A model generated the notes under the pieces. That model was not told the origin of the DNA and searched no databases. It worked only from the letters and a program-made list of their open reading frames with translations. Positions 1-7,222 of a stretch of 9,647 nucleotides of DNA are shown here, piece after piece. The stretch lies in contig CAILTC010000629.1 in the NCBI GenBank assembly GCA_903837025.1, positions 1-9,647 of the forward strand. Reading direction: 5' to 3'. This DNA comes from an uncultured Bacteroidota bacterium (GTDB taxonomy: Bacteria > Bacteroidota > Bacteroidia > Flavobacteriales > Flavobacteriaceae). Made by a program: the position numbers and the translations under genes. How positions within the stretch are numbered: the stretch's first letter is position 1; every line of letters begins with the position of its first letter.

Positions 1-1113
1 AACCTTGAGGAAATAAATGAAGTTGTAAAATATTATAAGAAAAATAAGCTCACTTCAGATTTTCCTTCAGTTGAAGATATAAAAATGTTACTTATCGAAA
101 CTCCAGAAATGGATAAAGCTAAAGCTAATAAGATATTTTCGAATATTATGATAAGTGCAAAAGAGATAGAAAAAGAGGAAATTATTACCAAGAATAATCC
201 TTTTAGGAAATACATTGCAATTGCAGCATCATTACTTGTATTATTGACCATTGGATTATCTTATCAGCATGGTTTTTTTAATCAGAAAAATGCTCCGGTG
301 ATTAACACTAATGAAATCACTTTGCAATTAGAAAATGGTGATGTTCAGGTTATTTCATCGAGTAAGAAATCAAAAATTGCTGACTCTAAAGGAAATGTCA
401 TAGGAAACCAAAACGGAAATAAAATTGTTTATGATACTGAAACTAAAATAGAAAATCTAGTTTATAATACTATCAAAATTCCTTATGGAAAGCGGTTTGA
501 ATTGCAATTATCTGACGGAACAATTGTGCATCTTAATTCAGGCACTACCCTTAAATATCCTGTAAAATTTATAGCTGATGAAAATAGACAAGTTTTTTTA
601 GAAGGAGAAGCCTTTTTTGATGTTACAAAAGATAAAAAACATCCTTTTGTTGTTAATGCAAATAATTTGAATGTTCGTGTATTAGGTACTCATTTTAATG
701 TTTCAAACTATGCCGAAGACAAAACTACCGATGTGGTTTTGGTAGAAGGATCGGTTGGTTTATATACTGCAAATGAAAAATTTGATGCAGGAAAAAACAC
801 TATTCTTAAACCTGGATTTAAAGGTAGTTTTTCTAAGAATGACAATCATATCGACACAAGAGCTGTTATTACAGACGGGTATACTTCATGGATTAATGGT
901 GGCTTGAATTTTAGAGAAATGTCTTTTAAAGATATTGCCAAAAAATTAGAAAGACATTACAATGTTACCATCGTAAACCAAAATAATAAGTTTTCTGACG
1001 AAAAATTTAATGCCAGTTTTGGTGATGAACCTATTACAAAAGTGTTGAGTTACTTTAATGATATTCACGGAATCAACTACACCATAAAAAATAATCAAGT
1101 ACTAATTAAATAA
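1..1113 (+). CDS. FecR-family anti-sigma factor (5' partial)
   Basis: Inner-membrane anti-sigma factor expected to hold an ECF sigma factor inactive until signalled by the STN domain of a TonB-dependent transporter. The reading frame is open from base 1, so the ATG at 85 is probably internal and the true start lies upstream; 370 residues are visible. Seen, numbered from base 1: a charged cytoplasmic segment (about 1-68); one membrane helix (about 71-88, YIAIAASLLVLLTIGLS); a periplasmic FecR domain (about 150-258) with the family signatures LSDGTIVHLNSGTTLKYP, FLEGEAFFDV, HPFVV and VLGTHFNVSNY; and a C-terminal DUF4974-type domain (about 301-370, starting LNFREMSFKDIAKKLERHY). The gene directly precedes an STN-bearing SusC, the usual arrangement for trans-envelope signalling. 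Family assignment is firm. The partner sigma gene is inferred and is not in the window. Confidence 0.95.
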   Translation, partial: NLEEINEVVKYYKKNKLTSDFPSVEDIKMLLIETPEMDKAKANKIFSNIMISAKEIEKEEIITKNNPFRKYIAIAASLLVLLTIGLSYQHGFFNQKNAPVINTNEITLQLENGDVQVISSSKKSKIADSKGNVIGNQNGNKIVYDTETKIENLVYNTIKIPYGKRFELQLSDGTIVHLNSGTTLKYPVKFIADENRQVFLEGEAFFDVTKDKKHPFVVNANNLNVRVLGTHFNVSNYAEDKTTDVVLVEGSVGLYTANEKFDAGKNTILKPGFKGSFSKNDNHIDTRAVITDGYTSWINGGLNFREMSFKDIAKKLERHYNVTIVNQNNKFSDEKFNASFGDEPITKVLSYFNDIHGINYTIKNNQVLIK

Positions 1114-1162
1114 CCATTAAAACCAAATGAAAAATGAAATATTGAAGATTAAAGCATAAAAA

Positions 1163-1205
1163 AATCGGAAAGAGCTACGAACAATTTCCGATTGGATAAA
1201 AATCG
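1163..1205 (+). promoter_or_regulatory. Leader with two overlapping, mutually exclusive hairpins before susC
   Basis: A perfect 9-bp inverted repeat, AATCGGAAA (1163-1171) and TTTCCGATT (1185-1193), surrounds a 13-base loop. The last five bases of its 3' arm, CGATT (1189-1193), can instead pair with AATCG at 1201-1205 around a 7-base loop. The two hairpins cannot form together. No U-run follows, so this is not a classic intrinsic terminator. I see no flavobacterial -33/-7 promoter (TTTG and TAnnTTTG) in this 131-base gap. It may be an attenuator or processing site, or the DNA may be an operator; function is inferred. Confidence 0.45.
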
Positions 1206-1244
1206 ATTGAACCTAACAAATAAATACAATCAATTCACAAAATT

Positions 1245-4200
1245 ATGAAAAAAAAACCAAAGAATAATGGAATGTATTTTCCGTTGTTCCAAAATGACCT
1301 AAAATTGAAACTAACCACTTTATTCCTTTTGGTCGCCATGTTTAATATTAGAGCAAATACTTATGCCCAAAAGACAAAAGTAGACTTAGAATTAAACAAT
1401 ATAACCGTAGAAAGGGTTATTGCGACGATCGAACAAAAAACAGATTTCCGATTTATTTATAAAATAAATGATATCGATTTAGATCGTGTACTTTCTATTC
1501 ATGTAAAAAATGAAAATATAGATGTTGTCTTAAACAAGTTATTTAAAGGCACTACAACAGACTTTAAAGTCAGAGATACTCAAATAATTTTAAAAAAACC
1601 GCTTGAAGTAAAAAAGGAAAGCATTATTATAAAACAAATTATTAAAGGCAAGGTAACCGATGAAAACGGGTTACCGCTACCAGGAGCGTCTGTTATAGAG
1701 AAATCTACCAATAAAGCAGTTAGTACAGATGGTGATGGAAACTTCGAAATAGCTGTCGAAAACGCAGATGCTTTACTTACTATAAGTTTTGTTGGGTACA
1801 AAGAAAAAACAGTTTTGGCAAGTCAAAAAAATCTTATAATTAAACTATCTCCCGATACAGCCGACTTAAAAGAAGTAGTTGTAGTTGGTTACGGAACTTC
1901 TAGAAGAAAAGATGTAACAGGGGCAGTTTCTTCAATAGCTGCAAAAGATATGAATCAAGGAGCAGTTGTGAATCCATTACAATTAATTTCTGGTAAAATG
2001 GCTGGTGTAAATATTACCCAAACAGGAAGTGAACCAGGGACAGCTCCTAGCATAAGAATTCGTGGGATATCTTCATTAATTGGAGGAAACGATCCTTTAG
2101 TAGTTGTTGATGGAATTCAAGGAAATATGGATTTATTGAATCAAATTCCTCCTAGTGAAATAGCGTCAATAGATATTTTAAAAGATGCTTCAGCAACGGC
2201 TATTTATGGTTCAAGAGGTGCGCCAGGTGTAATTATTGTTAGTACCAAGAAAAATAAGGCAGGAAAAACATCTGTAGAATATACCGAATCTACTTCTATG
2301 GATTATATTCCAAAAAAGTTAAGTATGTTGAATGCTGATCAATGGTGGGCACAAGCCCAATTAGTTGGAGTACCAGCTTCTGCTAATCATGGATCAGATA
2401 CTGATTGGTATGGTATTCTTACTAAAAGAGGGGCGACGCAAACGCATACTTTATCTTTTGGCGGAGGAACAGATAAATTTAGTTACAGAGCTTCAATAAG
2501 TGCTATTTTGCAAGATGGTGTTGTTATTAATTCTAATAATCAAAAATATATTGGAAGAATTCAAGCTACTCAATCTGCTATTGATGATAAACTAAAACTG
2601 ACTTTCAATCTTAATAGCGGAATCACAAATTCTACAAACAGCATAGGCAGTATAGGAAGAGCGGCATTTACATCTAATTTAATCTCAAATGCTTATGTAA
2701 TGCGACCAACAGACCCCGTTTATAATGCGAATGGAACTTATTATACCGACCCAAATGTTTTCCAATATCTAAATCCGTACGCTGCAGCTCAAACGGTTAA
2801 AAATGAAGGTCAGTATGATAATTTATTCGGAAGTCTTAAAGCCGATTTGGATTTATACAAAGGCTTAACTGCAGGGTGGTTTGGAAGTTGGAGAAAAACA
2901 AATAATTTAAATGGGTATTATCTACCATCTGAATCAACGAATGCAGCTGCAATCGATCAAAAAGGGATTGCCAATATAAACAATAATAAACAAAATGAAA
3001 GATTAATGAATATAAGTCTTTCGTATAAAAAAATATTTGGAAAACACAGCATCAATGCATTGGCTTTGTATGAATGGCAAAATCAAACTTATCAAGGGAA
3101 TTATGCTCAAGCCAGAGGTTTTATAAATGATATTGCAACTTATAACGCCTTGCAATTGGGTGATTTGTCTAAAGTGCAGCCTGGAGATATGTCATCTTAT
3201 AAAAATGATCGAACTCTAGTTTCTTACTTAGGACGTATTAATTATTCCTTTTTAGACCGCTATTTATTTACTGCCAGTATGAGACGAGATGGTTCATCGG
3301 TATTTGGAGCGAATCACAAATGGGGCGAATTTCCATCGGCTTCTATAGCTTGGCAAATAGATAAAGAGCCTTTTATGGCAAACCAAAAGATATTCAATGA
3401 TTTGAAATTACGCGGAGGATATGGTATTACAGGTAATCAGCAAGGATTGTCTCCTCAAAATTCGATTTCATTAGTTGGAGGTTCAGGGGTTACTTATTTT
3501 GGTGGTTCACAAATCACTAATTTTAATGTGACTCAAAATGCCAATCCAGATTTGCGTTGGGAAACAAAAAAACAAACCAATATCGGATTAGATTTTGCAA
3601 GTTTAAACAGTAGATTAAGAGGAAGCGTAGATGTTTATACAGCAACTACTTCTAATTTATTATTTGGTTATACTGTTCCTCAACCTCCTTATCCTTATAA
3701 TAGTATTATGGCTAATGTGGGAAGTATTTTAAACAAAGGACTTGAGGTTTCATTGGGTTATGATTTGATAAAATCCGAAAATACAACTCTTACACTTGCA
3801 GGAAATGTGTCTTTTTTGAGAAATAAAGTTTTAAGCTTAAGTGGTAGCCTTAACGGAGTTCCATTAAACACGGATTATGTTTCTTGGGGCCCAAGTTCTT
3901 ATTTGATAGTAGGACAACCTATTGGCACATTTAACATCTTGCATCATACTGGAAAAAATAATGCAAATGCTGAAACAGTACTTGATGTTGATGGAAATGG
4001 TGTTATCGACCAAGGAAATACAAGCCCTGACCGTATGCTAAGAGGTTCCGCTTTGCCAACCTACACAGTTGCTTTTAATCCAACTTTTCAATATAAAAAT
4101 TTAGATATTTCTATGTTATGGAGAGGGTCAGGAGGAAACAAAATTTACAATGGTTTACGATCTAGTTTGAGTTATTTAGAGAATATTGGTAAATCAAATG

Positions 4201-4505
4201 TTTTAGAAAGTGCCGTTCCTTTAGGATTGTTTACTTCTCAATATGGTTCTGATTTATGGCTTGAAGATGGTTCTTTTATAAGACTAGAAAACGTTACTGC
4301 TGGCTATAATATTCATTTTAAGACTATTAAATATATTGAATCACTACGTCTTTCTATTACAGGAAGTAACCTACTATTGATTACTCATTATTCCGGAATT
4401 GATCCCGAATTGAATATGAGTGGTAGTAATGGATTTGGTGGTGATAATGGAATCTATCCACGTACCCGAAGTTTTGCCTTAGGTTTGAATGTGAAATTTA
4501 AATAG
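1245..4505 (+). CDS. susC: SusC-like TonB-dependent outer-membrane transporter with STN domain
   Basis: Outer-membrane channel importing glycan oligosaccharides with TonB energy, capped by the SusD lipoprotein. The 1086 residues show: a long basic n-region then a signal peptide (hydrophobic 23-31, likely cleaved after TYA at 41); an STN signalling domain (about 48-117); a carboxypeptidase-regulatory-like beta domain (about 132-201, GKVTDENGLPLPGASV); a TonB-box-like LKEVVVVGYG (208-217); a plug (about 220-335, including RIRGISS and ILKDASATAIYGSRG); and the barrel. Barrel signatures include RRDGSSVFG near 680, NPDLRWETKKQTNIG near 767, a Ca-site-like DVDGNGVID at 914-922 and LWLEDGSFIRLENVTAGY near 1004. 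It ends in hydrophobic/aromatic NVKFK. The start at 1245 is preceded by A/T-rich sequence; Met10 (1272) is a less likely alternative. The stop lies 10 bases before susD, so the two are co-transcribed. The STN domain indicates control through the FecR protein upstream. Confidence 0.97.
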   Translation: MKKKPKNNGMYFPLFQNDLKLKLTTLFLLVAMFNIRANTYAQKTKVDLELNNITVERVIATIEQKTDFRFIYKINDIDLDRVLSIHVKNENIDVVLNKLFKGTTTDFKVRDTQIILKKPLEVKKESIIIKQIIKGKVTDENGLPLPGASVIEKSTNKAVSTDGDGNFEIAVENADALLTISFVGYKEKTVLASQKNLIIKLSPDTADLKEVVVVGYGTSRRKDVTGAVSSIAAKDMNQGAVVNPLQLISGKMAGVNITQTGSEPGTAPSIRIRGISSLIGGNDPLVVVDGIQGNMDLLNQIPPSEIASIDILKDASATAIYGSRGAPGVIIVSTKKNKAGKTSVEYTESTSMDYIPKKLSMLNADQWWAQAQLVGVPASANHGSDTDWYGILTKRGATQTHTLSFGGGTDKFSYRASISAILQDGVVINSNNQKYIGRIQATQSAIDDKLKLTFNLNSGITNSTNSIGSIGRAAFTSNLISNAYVMRPTDPVYNANGTYYTDPNVFQYLNPYAAAQTVKNEGQYDNLFGSLKADLDLYKGLTAGWFGSWRKTNNLNGYYLPSESTNAAAIDQKGIANINNNKQNERLMNISLSYKKIFGKHSINALALYEWQNQTYQGNYAQARGFINDIATYNALQLGDLSKVQPGDMSSYKNDRTLVSYLGRINYSFLDRYLFTASMRRDGSSVFGANHKWGEFPSASIAWQIDKEPFMANQKIFNDLKLRGGYGITGNQQGLSPQNSISLVGGSGVTYFGGSQITNFNVTQNANPDLRWETKKQTNIGLDFASLNSRLRGSVDVYTATTSNLLFGYTVPQPPYPYNSIMANVGSILNKGLEVSLGYDLIKSENTTLTLAGNVSFLRNKVLSLSGSLNGVPLNTDYVSWGPSSYLIVGQPIGTFNILHHTGKNNANAETVLDVDGNGVIDQGNTSPDRMLRGSALPTYTVAFNPTFQYKNLDISMLWRGSGGNKIYNGLRSSLSYLENIGKSNVLESAVPLGLFTSQYGSDLWLEDGSFIRLENVTAGYNIHFKTIKYIESLRLSITGSNLLLITHYSGIDPELNMSGSNGFGGDNGIYPRTRSFALGLNVKFK

Positions 4506-4515
4506 TAAAAGAAAA

Positions 4516-6009
4516 ATGAAAATCAAAAATATATTTATAATAGGAAGCCTAAGTTTCCTATTACTAGTTGGTTGTACCAATATCGATGAGCATGTATATG
4601 ATAAATATCCAGCCAATAATTTTTATGGCTCTGCACAAGGTGCCGATGTTGCACTTGCAAGTGTATATGCTCAAGTAGGAGGAAATTGGAACGGAGTAGG
4701 ATATGCAGGAGCTGATAGAGGTTGGTATGATTTGAATAGCTTTAGTTCAGATGAACAAGTTATTCCACATAGAACTACTGGAGATTGGGAATTAGATTTT
4801 GCCCGTTTATACAAACATGAATGGTTACCAACAGATACTTTTCTTAATAATACTTGGAGTTGGTTATATAAATCCATTTTCAATGCCAATTTAGCGGTAA
4901 ATCAATTGGAATTATCAAAAGCAGATTCTTCAAAAATTGCAGAAGCAAAAGTATTGAGAGCCTTTTTCTACTACTTATTGATTGATGATTTTGGGGACGT
5001 TCCTTTTTATACAGACAATAATATTGATGTAAATAAAATTCCACAATCAAGTCGCAAAGATGTTTATGCTTTTGTTGTAAAGGAATTAACTGAAAATATT
5101 GATTTACTTTCTGAATCTAAAGGAGGTACCTATTATGGGCGATTTAATAAATGGGCTGGCTATACTTTATTAGCTAAAGTTTATTTAAACGCCGGTGTTT
5201 ACACAGGTACAACTAAATGGCAAGAATGTTTAGATGCTTGCAATAAAGTGAACCAAGGAGGATACACACTTCATCCAGGTGGAGCAAGTACTTCAAGTCC
5301 GTTAGGATATAAATATTTTGAATTATTTGGCGATAAACTCCCGGATGACGAAACCATTTTAGCCATATTTACAACTGCCGAAGTTGTTTCTCGAAATATA
5401 TTAAGCGTTAGAAGTTTATATGGTTCACAAGCAACAACTTTATTTGGTTATAGCGGATGGAATGGGACCATTGTTCCAAAAGATTTTTTCATGAAATTTA
5501 GTGATACTGACATTCGAAAAAAACAATTTCTTTATGGAGATCAAGGTGGTGGGGTTAATTATACAGTTGATGTTGCTTCATTAGACAATCCAGGAGCGGC
5601 ACCTCAAGCCGGTGTTAGAGATGTGAAATTTTATCCGGTTAGTCCTATGTCGGGCAGTGGTGCATCTAATGATTTTCCAATTTACAGATATGCCGATGTA
5701 CTATTAATGATAGCAGAATGTAACGTAAGACTTGGTAATGCATCAGCAGCAAAACCATTTGTAGATCAAATCCGACAACGTGCAGGTCTTGGTATTTTAG
5801 CATCAAATCCTTCACTTGACGATATTTATAACGAAAGAGGATTTGAATTAAGTTGGGAAGGACATCGAAGACAAGATATGATTCGTTTTGATAAATTTTT
5901 GTTAGCAAATGACTTCAGAGGAGTTTCAGCAGATTATAGAAAGTTGTTTCCAATACCAACTGCAGCCTTAGATGCAAACAAGGGATTAAAACAAAATTCA
6001 GGTTATTAA
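4516..6009 (+). CDS. susD: SusD-like glycan-binding surface lipoprotein (RagB/SusD family)
   Basis: Surface lipoprotein forming the lid of the SusC channel and binding the glycan. The 497 residues begin with a lipoprotein signal peptide and lipobox LLVGC, lipidated at Cys20; the next residues TNIDE are mildly acidic, as in surface-export signals. The N-terminal half carries the TPR-like helical scaffold, with the family hallmark AEAKVLRAFFYYLLIDDFGDVPF split across about 143-165. The C-terminal half has FPIYRYADVLLMIAE (about 388-402), NERGFELSWEGHRRQDMIRF (439-458) and the terminal LFPIPTAALDANKGLKQNSGY region (477-497), all typical of the family. The length is normal. It sits 10 bases after susC and 13 before the next gene, in the classic pair. 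Alpha-glucan specificity is inferred from the neighbouring SusE, GH13 and GH97 genes, not from this sequence. Confidence 0.97.
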   Translation: MKIKNIFIIGSLSFLLLVGCTNIDEHVYDKYPANNFYGSAQGADVALASVYAQVGGNWNGVGYAGADRGWYDLNSFSSDEQVIPHRTTGDWELDFARLYKHEWLPTDTFLNNTWSWLYKSIFNANLAVNQLELSKADSSKIAEAKVLRAFFYYLLIDDFGDVPFYTDNNIDVNKIPQSSRKDVYAFVVKELTENIDLLSESKGGTYYGRFNKWAGYTLLAKVYLNAGVYTGTTKWQECLDACNKVNQGGYTLHPGGASTSSPLGYKYFELFGDKLPDDETILAIFTTAEVVSRNILSVRSLYGSQATTLFGYSGWNGTIVPKDFFMKFSDTDIRKKQFLYGDQGGGVNYTVDVASLDNPGAAPQAGVRDVKFYPVSPMSGSGASNDFPIYRYADVLLMIAECNVRLGNASAAKPFVDQIRQRAGLGILASNPSLDDIYNERGFELSWEGHRRQDMIRFDKFLLANDFRGVSADYRKLFPIPTAALDANKGLKQNSGY

Positions 6010-6022
6010 TTTTAGAACTATT

Positions 6023-7117
6023 ATGAAAAAATATATAAATAAGTTAATCGTAGTTTGTGCTTTACTTTTTCTAAGTGCATCCTGTCAGAATGATGCTTTA
6101 CTCACCACTTTAAAAACAGTGAGTTTTTCTGGTGCACCTCAGGCTTCTTCTAGTGCAATCATTCTCTCTCCAAGTAATACAAATCAAGCTGTAGTAACTA
6201 TATCATGGCCAGCAGTAGCTTATCCTGTAAAAGCTCCAGTTACTTATGCTTTGCAATTTGATGTTCTTTCTGATATAGTTGGAAGCACAGCATGGTCAAA
6301 ATCGGTAAGAATTGAAGTTGGTGAGGATGTTTTGAGTCGATCTTTACTTGGTGCTGATCTTAATAAAATAGCCATTCAATTGGGACTTCCATTAGATGTA
6401 GTTGGTAAAATAGCTGTTCGTGTTGAATCAAATTTAGATCGCACAAGCTATTCGGATCCGATCACTTTATCAGTAACACCTTTTTCAAAAACTGTTGTTT
6501 ACACGGCACTATATATGCCAGGAGGTTATCAGGGAGTTCCTGATGTTACAACAGCTGCACAATTAGATCCTATTTCTAAGGGTATTTACCAATGTTATGT
6601 TACCTTCCCAGCCTCTGAAGGTTTAGGATATAAATTGACAACTCAAAGAAATATGAATCAATTTTTTGGAGCAGGTATCAATGGAATTGTAGTTGATGGT
6701 AGTGCTAGCAACTTTGTTGTTCCAGCTGCTGGATCCTATCAAATAACGGTGGATCTAAATACTTCAAGTATTATAGCTCTTCCTTATTCATGGGGAATAG
6801 TTGGTGATGCAACACCAGGAGGGTGGAACTCTAGTTCACCTATGACTTATAACTACCAACAAAATACATGGACATGGACAGGGGCTTTACTTGCAAAAGC
6901 ATTAAAGTTTAGACTTAATGATAATTGGAACGTAAATTATGGACCTCAAAGCCAAACAGATGGGATTATGTATCATGATATTCCTGCAGCGCCACAGCCA
7001 GGAGCCTATAATGTGCCTGCTGATGGGAATTATATCGTAACGTTTAAAATAAATGATATTGACCCAGTAAAAAATGGTTACCCAATATCAGCAACATATA
7101 CCGTAACAAAAATCTAA
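6023..7117 (+). CDS. susE: SusE-like outer-membrane starch-binding lipoprotein
   Basis: Non-enzymatic surface lipoprotein that helps retain alpha-glucan near the transporter. The 364 residues carry a signal peptide and lipobox LSASC, lipidated at Cys21. Three regions follow, matching the SusE plan: an N-terminal Ig/fibronectin-like beta domain (about 28-152, with SWPAV and YALQFDV); a first carbohydrate-binding-like domain (about 156-255, VVYTALYMPGGYQGVPD); and a second (about 257-364) opening with WGIVGDATPGGWNSSSPM and rich in Trp (268, 283, 285, 302). The length is close to the roughly 390 residues of B. thetaiotaomicron SusE. The first binding domain lacks a Trp after YQG, where I would expect one from related proteins. 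It is 13 bases from susD and 105 from the amylase gene. SusE-like proteins usually mark alpha-glucan loci, which fits the GH13 and GH97 genes downstream. The family call is strong; ligand specificity is inferred. Confidence 0.9.
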   Translation: MKKYINKLIVVCALLFLSASCQNDALLTTLKTVSFSGAPQASSSAIILSPSNTNQAVVTISWPAVAYPVKAPVTYALQFDVLSDIVGSTAWSKSVRIEVGEDVLSRSLLGADLNKIAIQLGLPLDVVGKIAVRVESNLDRTSYSDPITLSVTPFSKTVVYTALYMPGGYQGVPDVTTAAQLDPISKGIYQCYVTFPASEGLGYKLTTQRNMNQFFGAGINGIVVDGSASNFVVPAAGSYQITVDLNTSSIIALPYSWGIVGDATPGGWNSSSPMTYNYQQNTWTWTGALLAKALKFRLNDNWNVNYGPQSQTDGIMYHDIPAAPQPGAYNVPADGNYIVTFKINDIDPVKNGYPISATYTVTKI

Positions 7118-7140
7118 TTTAATAAGGTAGACAATATAAA

Positions 7141-7192
7141 AATGGTTTAAAATGTATTCCTCTTTATGAATAAGAAAGAGGGTACAACCATT
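7141..7192 (+). promoter_or_regulatory. Long imperfect hairpin between susE and the amylase gene
   Basis: Three nested complementary segments fold this intergenic DNA: AATGGTT (7141-7147) with AACCATT (7186-7192), GTA (7154-7156) with TAC (7183-7185), and CCTCTTT (7159-7165) with AAAGAGG (7175-7181) around a 9-base loop. That is 17 pairs, with a 6-base bulge on the 5' side and a small internal loop. An A-run rather than a U-run follows, so it is not a standard terminator for + strand transcripts. It could be an mRNA processing or stability element separating transport-gene from enzyme expression. No promoter motif is visible in the gap. Confidence 0.4.
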
Positions 7193-7222
7193 AAAAAATC
7201 ACTTATTATAAAAATAAAAAAA

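Noticed and set aside
85..87. ATG at 85 as the start of the anti-sigma factor
   Set aside because: The same frame is open back to base 1 and reads as plausible helical cytoplasmic sequence. Starting at 85 would leave only about 40 residues before the membrane helix, short for this family.
1163..1193. Intrinsic terminator after the anti-sigma gene
   Set aside because: The stem is perfect, but the A-run is before it and no U-run follows; a regulatory leader is an equal or better reading.
4671..4889. Reverse-strand open frames at 33-251, 1580-1801, 4671-4889 and 5666-5908
   Set aside because: All lie opposite well-supported genes with strong family motifs, are about 70-80 residues long and show no recognisable domain.
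7166..7222. ATG at 7166 as the start of the amylase gene
   Set aside because: It would add 19 lysine-rich residues before an otherwise perfect lipoprotein signal peptide starting at 7223, and the ATG opens the loop of a hairpin.
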